Source of the DNA: Prochlorococcus sp. AG-347-J21
GTDB taxonomy: Bacteria; Cyanobacteriota; Cyanobacteriia; PCC-6307; Cyanobiaceae
Reading direction: 5' to 3'
DNA: 64,000 nucleotides
Assembly: GCA_003281455.1 (NCBI GenBank)
Contig: QCBX01000008.1
Location: 1 to 64,000 of the forward strand
The translations under genes were made by a program, and so were the position numbers. Numbering within the stretch: position 1 is the stretch's first letter; each line of letters begins with the position of its first letter. Under the pieces are notes generated by a model. That model had not been told where the DNA came from. It saw only the letters and a program-made list of their open reading frames with translations, and did not search any database. Shown here in pieces: positions 38,361-48,095 of the stretch.

Positions 38361-40805
38361 ATGAAAGTTTCTCAAAATTGGTTGAATAATTTAGTAGAAA
38401 TTACTTCTACTCCTGATGATCTCTCTGAGAAATTGTCTATTGGTGGATTTGAGGTTGAATCATTAGAAGATTGTTCAAAAAATGTAAATGGTGTTGTTTT
38501 AGGTAAGGTATTATCTGTTTCAAAACACGAAGGATCTGACAAACTTTCAATTTGTAAAGTCGATATTGGTAATTCAAAGAATTTACAAATTATCTGTGGT
38601 GCGAACAATATTAAACCAAATATTTATGTTTATGTTGCTACTGTCGGCGCGAATTTAAATGCTGTTGATTTAACTATTAAAAGAAGTGAAATTAGAGGTG
38701 TCATTAGTGAAGGAATGATATGTTCACTACAGGAACTGGGTTTAGAAGACTCTAGCGAAGGGATAGAGATCATCAATGAAGATTTAGCCTTAAAACATGA
38801 ATTGGGCACTCCAGGTTCTGACTTGCTTCAATTAAATGATTATATATATGATTTAGCTATTACAGCTAATAGACCTGATGGAATGTCTGTTATAGGTATA
38901 GCTCGTGAAATTTCTGCCCTTTTAGAATCCACCTTAAATTTTCCAGAATTAAACCATAAATATAATATTCATTTACTTAAGGGAATTAAACTTTGTCCAG
39001 AGGCTATACAATCTAATTGCATTTATACAATAAGTTGCATTGATGGAGTAAATGGAGAGAAATTATCGCCAAATTGGCTTAAAGACCGTATAGAAAAATC
39101 AGGTATAAAATCTATAAACCTTCTAGTTGATTTGACTAATTATATTCTTTTAGAACAAGGTCAACCTTTGCATGCGTTTGATAAAGATAAACTATCAAAC
39201 TTAATTGGCAATGAAGTTTCTCCAGAAGATTTCTCTATTAGAAAAGGTAAGGATAACGAAAGCCTTATTTGCTTAGATGGTAAAAAATATGATTTAAATG
39301 ACAATATCACAGTTATTACTTGTTGTGATAAACCAGTAGCAATTGCAGGGGTGATAGGTGGTTTAGAGACTTCTGTTACTAATACTACCTCATCTATTTA
39401 CCTTGAAGGCGCTGTTTTTAATCCAGTTACTATAAGAAAATCTTCAAAGGCGGTTGGCATAAGAACAGAATCTAGCAGCAGGTATGAAAAAGGGATTTCA
39501 TCAAAAAATACAATAAGTGCAGTAACAAGGGCAATTAATCTTTTAGAAGAATATTTTTCTATTAATTCACCAATCATCAATACTTCCAATTTAATAAGTA
39601 ATGAGGATTTATTTATTAAACTACGGAGAAATCGAATACATAAAATTCTTGGCCCATTAATAATTAACGATCAATTTGAAAAAAGAAATTTATCTGATAA
39701 TGAAATAGTTGATAAATTAAAACTCATAGGTTGTACTTTAAAGAATAAGGAATATGGCTGGGATGTAGCAGTAATTCCTAATAGATCACATGATTTAATA
39801 AGAGAAATAGATTTAATTGAAGAAATAGCGAGATTAATAGGGTATGACAGATTTGACTTAAAACTTCCTAATCCAATTAAGCCTGGAAAATTGTCATCAG
39901 AACAGTTGGCATTGAGAAAAGTAAAAAATGGTTTTATAGAAAACGGTTTTAACGAGGTACTAAGCTACTCTCTTGTTCCTGAAGATAATGAAAAACTTAT
40001 AAAGATTTCTAATCCTTTGTTATTAGAAACAAGCTGTCTTAGAGATAATATCTGGAAAGAACATTTGGAGATAGTGAACCGTAATATAAAATCTGGACAA
40101 GCAAGTTGTTATATATTTGAAATTGGAAATGTTTTTCATAAAAAAACTGAGTTCATTCAAGAAGAAGTTCTGAATGGTGCAATTTATGGACATAGAAAAT
40201 TTGGAAAATGGATAAATTCGGGTAAGGATATTGATCTTAATTATTACGAGGCCAGAGGAAAGTTAAAGGAGGCTTTATCATCTTTGAACATAAAAATTGA
40301 GGATAAACCTACTGATTCAATTGATTTTCTTCATCCAGGAAGAACAGCGAAATTAGTTATTGAAGGGAAAGATGCAGGATATTTTGGTGAAATTCATCCT
40401 AAATTAACATTAGAAAAGAAGTCACTAAAAAAAGTTTACTTATTTAGTCTAAATGTTGCTAACCTCTTAAGTGCTAGTACAAGAAAAAATAAATGGATTC
40501 CAATATTTAAGCAATACCCAATTGTTCCAAAAATGGAAAGAGATATAAATTTTGTTTTCAATAAGAAATTTTTAATTAGTGAAATAACATCACAAATAAG
40601 AAAAACAGGAAAAAATCTTTTAGAGGATGTATATCTAATTGATGTTTTTGAAGATATAAAACTTGGGGATGACCAGGTAAGTTATACATTTAGATTATCT
40701 TATAGAGATGAAGATAAAACATTACTTGACTCAGACATTACATCAATACATTCAAATATCATTTCAAAAGTTGAGAAATGTTTTAATACAAAATTGAGAA
40801 ATTAG
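38361..40805 (+). CDS. pheT: Phenylalanyl-tRNA synthetase beta subunit
   Basis: MKVSQNWLNNLVEI; tRNA-binding domain; B5 and FDX-ACB domains. Confidence 0.97.
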   Translation: MKVSQNWLNNLVEITSTPDDLSEKLSIGGFEVESLEDCSKNVNGVVLGKVLSVSKHEGSDKLSICKVDIGNSKNLQIICGANNIKPNIYVYVATVGANLNAVDLTIKRSEIRGVISEGMICSLQELGLEDSSEGIEIINEDLALKHELGTPGSDLLQLNDYIYDLAITANRPDGMSVIGIAREISALLESTLNFPELNHKYNIHLLKGIKLCPEAIQSNCIYTISCIDGVNGEKLSPNWLKDRIEKSGIKSINLLVDLTNYILLEQGQPLHAFDKDKLSNLIGNEVSPEDFSIRKGKDNESLICLDGKKYDLNDNITVITCCDKPVAIAGVIGGLETSVTNTTSSIYLEGAVFNPVTIRKSSKAVGIRTESSSRYEKGISSKNTISAVTRAINLLEEYFSINSPIINTSNLISNEDLFIKLRRNRIHKILGPLIINDQFEKRNLSDNEIVDKLKLIGCTLKNKEYGWDVAVIPNRSHDLIREIDLIEEIARLIGYDRFDLKLPNPIKPGKLSSEQLALRKVKNGFIENGFNEVLSYSLVPEDNEKLIKISNPLLLETSCLRDNIWKEHLEIVNRNIKSGQASCYIFEIGNVFHKKTEFIQEEVLNGAIYGHRKFGKWINSGKDIDLNYYEARGKLKEALSSLNIKIEDKPTDSIDFLHPGRTAKLVIEGKDAGYFGEIHPKLTLEKKSLKKVYLFSLNVANLLSASTRKNKWIPIFKQYPIVPKMERDINFVFNKKFLISEITSQIRKTGKNLLEDVYLIDVFEDIKLGDDQVSYTFRLSYRDEDKTLLDSDITSIHSNIISKVEKCFNTKLRN

Positions 40806-40823
40806 CTGTATTATAAATCTAAT

Positions 40824-40860
40824 ATGAGACTTATTCTTAGTCTTATATAATTCCTATATA
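40824..40860. repeat. AGACT/AGTCT repeat, copy A (partial)
   Basis: atgagacttattcttagtcttatataattcctatata. Confidence 0.55.
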
Positions 40861-40909
40861 AGACAAATAATAATCCTATAAAACTGATTAATGTTGTATT
40901 ATAAATTAC

Positions 40910-41158
40910 ATGATGAATTTAATTTCTCTATTACTATCATCCGTACTTTGGGTCCAGGTTCCCCAGTGGTCAGACGATTGGTCTAAATGTTCCGTAGATG
41001 TACCTGATGCTTCATGTCATTGGTACATAGCTGCACCCGATAACACTTTTGGAGAAGGTTTTGATTGGGCTAGTGCCCCTTGGTTTGACGCAAATGGATT
41101 AAGTGATGTACCCAGCATTGATAAGCAAACTGCCATTCAAAAGCTTCAGTCTAAGTAG
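40910..41158 (+). CDS. Small secreted hypothetical protein (82 aa)
   Basis: Signal-like N-terminus; WSDDWSKCSVDVPDASCHWYIAAPDNTFGEGFDWASAPWFDANGL. Confidence 0.7.
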   Translation: MMNLISLLLSSVLWVQVPQWSDDWSKCSVDVPDASCHWYIAAPDNTFGEGFDWASAPWFDANGLSDVPSIDKQTAIQKLQSK

Positions 41159-41178
41159 TACTGTCTTTAAGGCAGTAC
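41157..41178. terminator. Hairpin at the end of the 82-aa gene
   Basis: gtactgtc-tttaa-ggcagtac stem-loop overlapping the stop codon; no clear T-run. Confidence 0.5.
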
Positions 41179-41351
41179 GGAAGCGCATAAATGGCCCTTG
41201 TAACAATACTTTCTAGCCCGTATTAATTTCTTGGACATTGAAAGGACATAATTTATTGATTTATTATTCAATTTTTAAATTTTCCCAGGCATTAAGCAGT
41301 TTGGACATGATTCATTAAAATCGATTAATTTATTTATCTTACTTATCTATT

Positions 41352-41402
41352 TTGAGACTATATAATAGACCAATAATAAGTCTTATTTAAGAAGTTCTAT
41401 AC
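41352..41402. repeat. AGACT/AGTCT repeat, copy B
   Basis: ttgagactatataatagaccaataataagtcttatttaagaagttctatac. Confidence 0.6.
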
Positions 41403-41531
41403 AGAGAAATTTTTATAATTTAAAAGTAAATTTTATCTTAATTATATTTATACATAATTTTTGTTTTCATAAATTTGAATAATAATAATAATTAATTAAA
41501 ATTAGAAATTATAAACTTAACAGTTATCTTA

Positions 41532-41583
41532 TATGAGACTATTAATTAGACTTATAATTAGTCTTATTTGAGAATTGCTATAC
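41532..41583. repeat. AGACT/AGTCT repeat, copy C
   Basis: atgagactattaattagacttataattagtcttatttgagaattgctatac. Confidence 0.6.
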
Positions 41584-42593
41584 TAATCTCTATATAGATT
41601 TTTTAGCAATTGATACGCTTCATTTAATTTTCTCATTTGATCTGTTGATCCTCCAGCATCTGGATGTGTCTCTAAGGCTATTGATTTATAGGCCTCCCTA
41701 ATTTTACGGAATGTATGAGCTGATCCTGCTGATGTTGATAAATTCAATAATTTAAGTGCTCCATGTACTGTCATTGTTGAGTCCAAAGTTTCAAATGAAT
41801 TTGATCTATTATTTCGCTTAAATCTACTTACAAACCTTCTCATAAGTGTTGGTATTCTATTTATCAGATCTGATGTAGCAAAAGGGTCTTCTAAAACGCC
41901 AATCATTAATAAAACAATTTCAAGGGATGGATTTTTCTTTATCCAAAATGGGCATAATTCTGACATTAATTTATTGGCTGCACTCCAAGTAAAGGGTAGA
42001 TTTTCAGTTCCATCAAGATTTGGCCATATATCCCTTTCAAACCAATCCATTGAAGCTTCTACTACATGGTCATTAGGAACTGATCCATATAAAGTTTTCC
42101 AATGACTAATTAACGCAATTCGACATTTTATTAATTCAGTTTCTTTGATTGTATTAATTTGAATATCATTAATATTCTCCTTTAATTTTTCACTATTAAT
42201 ACTTCTTCTTAGATTCTTTACTTTTTTTTCAACAAAATTGGGGAGGCTTATATTTGAGTTGGCTTTTTCTTTATATTGATTGTTATTTGTTGATCTTTTA
42301 TTCAAAGATATCTCATTAACTTCTTTTTTTACGTCTGATTTAATTAATACCAATGCAGTATCTTCATCAATATTTAAATTTTCATTATTATTCTTATCGT
42401 TAAAGTCTATTTCTTGCTGTTGGTTCTTAGGTAGTAAATCATCTTCTTGAAGAAGTTCTTTAAGTATCTTTTCTATTACAGGTCCTCTTGCTCTAAATCC
42501 CCACTCTTTTCGTAATTGATCAAACCTGGAAATTAGTTCCTCAGGTAAATCAATTGAAATTCTTTTTGTATTTGAATTTTCAGGAATATTCAA
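41583..42593 (-). CDS. RHH-domain and J-domain (DnaJ-like) fusion protein
   Basis: N-terminal RISIDLPEELISRFDQLRKEWGFRARGPVIEKILKELLQ; C-terminal IREAYKSIALETHPDAGGSTDQMRKLNEAYQLL. Confidence 0.8.
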   Translation of the reverse strand: MNIPENSNTKRISIDLPEELISRFDQLRKEWGFRARGPVIEKILKELLQEDDLLPKNQQQEIDFNDKNNNENLNIDEDTALVLIKSDVKKEVNEISLNKRSTNNNQYKEKANSNISLPNFVEKKVKNLRRSINSEKLKENINDIQINTIKETELIKCRIALISHWKTLYGSVPNDHVVEASMDWFERDIWPNLDGTENLPFTWSAANKLMSELCPFWIKKNPSLEIVLLMIGVLEDPFATSDLINRIPTLMRRFVSRFKRNNRSNSFETLDSTMTVHGALKLLNLSTSAGSAHTFRKIREAYKSIALETHPDAGGSTDQMRKLNEAYQLLKNLYRD

Positions 42594-42737
42594 TAATATT
42601 TTCTTGAAGAGTTTGGAATTTATTTAATTTTATTCAAAAAAAATTGAAAGTCCATAAGGAATATTGTTTTTAAATTAAAACCAATTTATTTTTATGTCAC
42701 AAGTCAATTAAGTATCTTTTTATAATGGATACAAAAA

Positions 42738-42917
42738 ATGTTTAATTGTTATTTCAAGTCATCTAAAGAAAAAAAGAGTTTTTATCAACACAAGAAATTA
42801 GAAATGCTCAATTATATTAAGGATTCACTTGAACGTAAAATTGCATCTGTAACAGCTTCCATAGAAGTTCTTGAAAGCCAAATAAGCAGGGATAAGGAAG
42901 TTGAGGTAACTAATTAG
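42738..42917 (+). CDS. Small hypothetical protein (59 aa), coiled-coil-like
   Basis: MFNCYFKSSKEKKSFYQHKKLEMLNYIKDSLERKIASVTASIEVLESQISRDKEVEVTN. Confidence 0.5.
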   Translation: MFNCYFKSSKEKKSFYQHKKLEMLNYIKDSLERKIASVTASIEVLESQISRDKEVEVTN

Positions 42918-42920
42918 TAT

Positions 42921-43751
42921 TCAAACAAAACTTTCTAGAAGTTTCTCAGGGCCAAATTTCTTTAAATAATTAATATTTGAATTTTCAGTTACTAGTAGAT
43001 ATCCTGCAAATCCTAAACCGTTAATACTGAAACCATGAATATAATCATTTTTTCTTTTTATAATAGCGATCCATTTATTAGTTATTAAAATATTGTGGGA
43101 ACATATCGGTTTCTTATCACTAATAGGATCCCCAAGTCCCAATTTCTTGCATAATTCTAAGTAAAACTCAAAAAGACATGATGGATTTTCTAAAAAATTA
43201 AATTTGGATACAATAATATTTTTTTTAAGCTTACTATCTAGATCTTGATATGAGTTCATCTCTAAAAACCACTTTTCTCTAGGGCATGATATCTCACCTT
43301 TAGATCTACGCAGAAGTTGAAAATGCCTGTGAGGTTGACTTGCTCCCGCAATTGGAGAACTATTGAAAAACCATAATCCACTAGTATCATTATTAACTTG
43401 TTGGATCGCTCTCCAATCTTTAATATCTAACCATCCATTTTGAGGTTTCCATTCACTTGTAATAAGTAAAATATGACCTTTTTGTACAGGGTACTTATTT
43501 AATATTAGTTGATGATTATCACCTATTTTATCAATTTCTAGTATCTTTTCCCAAGGACAAAACGGATTTTGCTTAGGACCATAAATTTTTTTTTTAATAA
43601 ATTTTGAAGTATCTAGTTTCCTAATTATGAAGTCGTCTTTTTCATATAAATCTCTTGTAATAATATCAGTTTTGAGAGGATATAAAGATTCATCATCAAT
43701 TGATAATCGAGTTTGTTCTAATGCTTTTTTCCAATATATTTCTAAACTCAT
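42921..43751 (-). CDS. ATP adenylyltransferase/Ap4A phosphorylase II-like
   Basis: NPFCPWEKIL...HLLLITSEW-type and SSPIAGASQPHRHFQLLRR HIT-like motif. Confidence 0.85.
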   Translation of the reverse strand: MSLEIYWKKALEQTRLSIDDESLYPLKTDIITRDLYEKDDFIIRKLDTSKFIKKKIYGPKQNPFCPWEKILEIDKIGDNHQLILNKYPVQKGHILLITSEWKPQNGWLDIKDWRAIQQVNNDTSGLWFFNSSPIAGASQPHRHFQLLRRSKGEISCPREKWFLEMNSYQDLDSKLKKNIIVSKFNFLENPSCLFEFYLELCKKLGLGDPISDKKPICSHNILITNKWIAIIKRKNDYIHGFSINGLGFAGYLLVTENSNINYLKKFGPEKLLESFV

Positions 43752-43799
43752 TTAAAAAAATTTATCATAACCATTTTAAAAAAAAAAATAAACTTGTAA

Positions 43800-44183
43800 T
43801 TACTTTTTATTAAATTGATATTCTTTCAATTTTTCAAGAGGTACTGATTCTAAGACTACAATATTAGTTGATTCTAATATGACTTTTGGTGCAAGACCGT
43901 CTAATAATGCTTGCTTCCACCTATCAAGACAAATACACCAATGATCACCATCCTTTAGTCCTGGGAAGGAATAAATAGGCATGGGAGTAATTAAATCATT
44001 ACCTTGTGATTTACTATATTTCAGGAAATTATCATCCATCACACAACATATAGAATGATTGCCTCCATCATTCTTGTCATAATTGCAAAATCCATCCCTG
44101 AACCACCCTGTCATAGGTGTGCAACTACAAATCTCAATTTTTTCGCCAAGCACATTTAACTGATTTTGATTATTTATGGTCAT
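43800..44183 (-). CDS. DUF2237 family protein
   Basis: LNVLGEKIEICSCTPMTGWFRDGFC...HSICCVMDDNFL...WCICLDRWKQAL. Confidence 0.85.
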   Translation of the reverse strand: MTINNQNQLNVLGEKIEICSCTPMTGWFRDGFCNYDKNDGGNHSICCVMDDNFLKYSKSQGNDLITPMPIYSFPGLKDGDHWCICLDRWKQALLDGLAPKVILESTNIVVLESVPLEKLKEYQFNKK

Positions 44184-44282
44184 AGATTTTTTTAATAATA
44201 ATAAAACACCAACATTTCTTTAAAAAAGGTTGACGAGTATGGGGGGTAAGGAGGTAATAATTCTAATAAGGTTTTTTTCATT

Positions 44283-44501
44283 ATGGATTGGGACTTTACT
44301 GAAAACATAGCATTTAAAGCTCTTTATGAAGCTTTTAAAGATAGTGATGAAACTTCTGCATTAGAATTTTTATCTAGTGAAGGCGCTTCATATTATCTTG
44401 AGTTAACACAGGACGCGGCGGGAGAGGGACTTGATTTAGGTGATAATGAAACGATGGAAGAACTTCAAGAAGAAATTATTGAATATTTAGAAAACAACTA
44501 A
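44283..44501 (+). CDS. Conserved small acidic hypothetical protein
   Basis: 72 aa ORF. Confidence 0.65.
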   Translation: MDWDFTENIAFKALYEAFKDSDETSALEFLSSEGASYYLELTQDAAGEGLDLGDNETMEELQEEIIEYLENN

Positions 44502-44510
44502 AGATTTAGA

Positions 44511-47500
44511 TTAAGCGCTGAAATATTTAGCTTTTGAGTGCAGTGAAATGATAGCTGTAGTACTTTGTTCTGGATGAAGTTGTTCAGATTCATCCATGGT
44601 CAAGCTTATTCTTTTAGTATCCAACAATGATAATTGTATTTTTGAATCAGATACTTTTGGACATGCAGGATAACCAAAAGAATATCTAGCTCCTCTATAT
44701 TTTTGAGCTAGTATTTCTCTATTTTTGTCTGGTTCTTCAGTCCTAAAACCACATTCAATACGAATTAATGCATGGACATACTCAGCTAGAGCTTCTGCTA
44801 ATTGCACTGTAAGTCCATGGAATAATAAATAATCGCTATATTTATCTTCTTTAAATAATTTTTGAGAATATTCACTAGCAATATCGCCCATCGTTACTGC
44901 CTGCATAGGAAATATATCTATCGGTTTATCCTTTTTCAAATCACAATAAAAATCAGCTATGCAAAAATTATTCCCAGATTTTTGTCTTGGGAAATTAAAT
45001 TCGGAAATTTTATTTAATGATTTATCATCAAATAAGAAAATACTATTATCTTTTCTACCGCATCTGAAATATCCATAAACTGCTTTGGGTGAAATAAGTT
45101 TTTTTTCTACAATTGTTTCTAACCATCTATCTAGCAATGGTTTAGCATATGAATCCAAATAGTTATTGTATTCATCTACGCTTTGGTTTTTTCCTTTTTT
45201 TATTTGCCATTGTCCGCTAAATAGAGCTTTTGTATCTAAATAAAAAATTAACTTATTTAAATCTATATCAACCTCGTTCAAGACTTTCGTTCCCAAGAAA
45301 GGGGATTGAATTGGTTCTTCCTCATTTATAAATTTAGATCTTATAAAATTTTCTTTTAAATTTAATTTAGAAGTCTCTATATCTATAGATATTGATTTTT
45401 TAACAGCTTGAGAGTTGGATTTTGATGAGGCTAAATTAATATTTATACCTTCATTGTTAATGAAACCCTCCGTATTTGACCAATTACCCTTTTTTTTATT
45501 ATCCATATATTCATTCATAAATTTAAGATCAGTGAACGCATCTTTTCCGTACAATATTTTCCCTTTATATATTTTGCTGCAGTCCTCATTTACAAATTTT
45601 GGGGTTAAGGCTGCGCCACCTAATATTACTGGTACACTAATATTTTCATTGTTAAATGCTTCTAAATTATCTTTCATAAAAGCAGTTGATTTAACAAGTA
45701 ATCCACTCATAGCGATGCAATCTGCTTTGTGCTTTTTTTGTGCATCTATAATTGCTGAAACATCTTGCTTTATTCCAAGATTTATTACGTCATAACCATT
45801 ATTTGTAAGTATTATATCTACTAAATTTTTTCCAATATCATGAACATCGCCTTTGACAGTTGCAATTAATAGTTTTCCATTTGATATGCTTTCATCTACA
45901 GTTTCCATATATGGTTCTAAGATTGAAACAGCAAATTTCATTGTTTCTGCTGATTGGAGTACAAATGGCAATTGCATTTGACCTGAACCAAATAAATCTC
46001 CTACAACTTTCATCCCATCAAGTAAAAAAGTATTAATTATTTCAAGAGGTTTATATTTTTTTAACGCTTTATTTAATTGATCCTCTAAACCTATTTTTTC
46101 TCCATCAATAATATGATTTTTTAGACTTTCTTCCAGAGTTAGATTTTTATTTTCTATAGATGCTTTTTTGAAATCTTGAATAGATAAATCTTGAAAAGCT
46201 TTTGTTAGTTCTACTAATGGATCATAAATACAAATATCATCTTCAAATTGTCTTTTGTCATATATCAAATCTAAGCAAAGCTTTTTAGTTTCTTTAGAAA
46301 TTTTTGATAATGGCAAAATTTTATTTGGTGCGATGATAGCAGAATCCAATCCTGCTTTAATGCATTCATCTAAAAATATTGAATTTAGATTAATTCTTGA
46401 TAATGGTGAAAGACCAAAACTAATGTTTGATATCCCCAGTATGATATGAATATCTGGGAAATTTTCACGAATTTTTGATATAGCAGTAATTGTTTCTTTA
46501 GCGTTTAATCTATCTTCTTCTATCCCAGTAGATATTGGCAGAGCTAATGGATCAAAAAATAGCTCATAATCTGACAAGCCACATTCTCTAGTTCTATTAA
46601 GCGCTCGTTTAACAATTTTATATTTTTTATCTGCATTCCTTGCCATTCCATCTTCATCAATAGTTCCTACAACAAGACCTGAACCATACCCTAAGGCTAA
46701 ATTTAGTACTTGATCAAATCTTTCATTGCCATCTTCGTAATTGGTTGAATTTATAATACATTTACCACCTGCTGACTTTAATCCACTTTCCATTTTGTCA
46801 GCATCTGTAGAGTCAATCATTAATGGCAAATTTATATTGGTGACTAGTCTTGAAGTTATTTCTTTCATATCTTTCACTCCGTCTCTCCCCACATAATCAA
46901 CATTCACATCAAGAACGTGTGCATTTTCTTTTTGTTGTTGCTTGGCAATTGAAACTAGTCCATCCCAATCGTCGTTATTTAATAACTCCCTTACCTTTTT
47001 AGATCCACTTGCATTTAATCTTTCTCCTACAATCAAGATAGAATTATCTTGTTTGTATGGTACAGAATTATATATTGATGATGCAGAAGGAATATAACCA
47101 CTTAAATTGTTATTACCAATTTTGTTAGACCTTTCGTTATAAGTAATATCATCGATTATTGAAGAAAGATATTTAATATGTTCAGGTGTTGTCCCACAAC
47201 ATCCACCTATTAATTGAACTTTAAAGTCATATATAAAATTCATTAACTGCATCTTCAATTCTATTGGCTTTAATCTGTAATGAGCAACACCACCAATATT
47301 TTCAGGAAGTCCTGCATTGGGAATACAGCTTATAGCGAAAGGAGAATTTTCAGATAAATATTTAATATGTTCTTTCATTTGTTCTGGACCAGTTGCACAA
47401 TTCAGTCCAAGGATATCTATGTTAAATGGTTCTAATATTGTTAATGCAGAGGCGATGTCAGATCCAACAAGCATAGTACCTGTTGTTTCCATTGTTATTG

Positions 47501-48077
47501 ATACCATTATAGGTATATCTATATTTTTACTATCAAGTACTTCTTTAGAAGCTAATAAGGCAGATTTAATTTGTAATACATCTTGACAAGTTTCAATTAA
47601 AAGAAGATCAACTCCTCCATCTGTAAGACCATATATTTGTTCTTTATATGATTGCTTTAATTCATCAAAATCTATATGCCCTAACGTGGGTAATTTAGTC
47701 GTTGGTCCAATTGAGCCAGCAACAAACCTTGGCTTATCTACTGATGCATATTTGGCAGCAGCCTTTTTGGCTATTAATGCAGCATTTTTATTTATCTCAT
47801 ATGCCTTATCCGCAATATCATATTCATCAAGAACTATTGATGAGGCTCCAAAAGTATTAGTTTCTATAACATGACAACCTGCTGCTAAGAATGAATTATG
47901 AACCTTTTCAACGACCTTTGGTGATGATAAAACAAGGTTTTCATTACAACCCTCTAATTCTTTTCCTCCAAAGTCCTCGGCAGTAAGATTTAAGTTCTGA
48001 AAAGATGTTCCAGTCCCCCCGTCAAAAATTATTAATGGCTTTTCATCTCTATTTAAATAGGTTCTGAAAGATTCCAT
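44511..48077 (-). CDS. metH: Cobalamin-dependent methionine synthase
   Basis: 1188 aa; GGCCGTTPEHI; GDVHDIGKNLVDIIL cobalamin motif; C-terminal activation domain. Confidence 0.97.
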   Translation of the reverse strand: MESFRTYLNRDEKPLIIFDGGTGTSFQNLNLTAEDFGGKELEGCNENLVLSSPKVVEKVHNSFLAAGCHVIETNTFGASSIVLDEYDIADKAYEINKNAALIAKKAAAKYASVDKPRFVAGSIGPTTKLPTLGHIDFDELKQSYKEQIYGLTDGGVDLLLIETCQDVLQIKSALLASKEVLDSKNIDIPIMVSITMETTGTMLVGSDIASALTILEPFNIDILGLNCATGPEQMKEHIKYLSENSPFAISCIPNAGLPENIGGVAHYRLKPIELKMQLMNFIYDFKVQLIGGCCGTTPEHIKYLSSIIDDITYNERSNKIGNNNLSGYIPSASSIYNSVPYKQDNSILIVGERLNASGSKKVRELLNNDDWDGLVSIAKQQQKENAHVLDVNVDYVGRDGVKDMKEITSRLVTNINLPLMIDSTDADKMESGLKSAGGKCIINSTNYEDGNERFDQVLNLALGYGSGLVVGTIDEDGMARNADKKYKIVKRALNRTRECGLSDYELFFDPLALPISTGIEEDRLNAKETITAISKIRENFPDIHIILGISNISFGLSPLSRINLNSIFLDECIKAGLDSAIIAPNKILPLSKISKETKKLCLDLIYDKRQFEDDICIYDPLVELTKAFQDLSIQDFKKASIENKNLTLEESLKNHIIDGEKIGLEDQLNKALKKYKPLEIINTFLLDGMKVVGDLFGSGQMQLPFVLQSAETMKFAVSILEPYMETVDESISNGKLLIATVKGDVHDIGKNLVDIILTNNGYDVINLGIKQDVSAIIDAQKKHKADCIAMSGLLVKSTAFMKDNLEAFNNENISVPVILGGAALTPKFVNEDCSKIYKGKILYGKDAFTDLKFMNEYMDNKKKGNWSNTEGFINNEGININLASSKSNSQAVKKSISIDIETSKLNLKENFIRSKFINEEEPIQSPFLGTKVLNEVDIDLNKLIFYLDTKALFSGQWQIKKGKNQSVDEYNNYLDSYAKPLLDRWLETIVEKKLISPKAVYGYFRCGRKDNSIFLFDDKSLNKISEFNFPRQKSGNNFCIADFYCDLKKDKPIDIFPMQAVTMGDIASEYSQKLFKEDKYSDYLLFHGLTVQLAEALAEYVHALIRIECGFRTEEPDKNREILAQKYRGARYSFGYPACPKVSDSKIQLSLLDTKRISLTMDESEQLHPEQSTTAIISLHSKAKYFSA

Positions 48078-48095
48078 TTTTAGGTAAAAATTAAT

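Noticed and set aside
45415-47874. Plus-strand ORFs antisense to metH (45415..45795, 46255..46449, 47317..47586, 47686..47874)
   Set aside because: Overlap a confidently identified 1188-aa metH; shadow frames.
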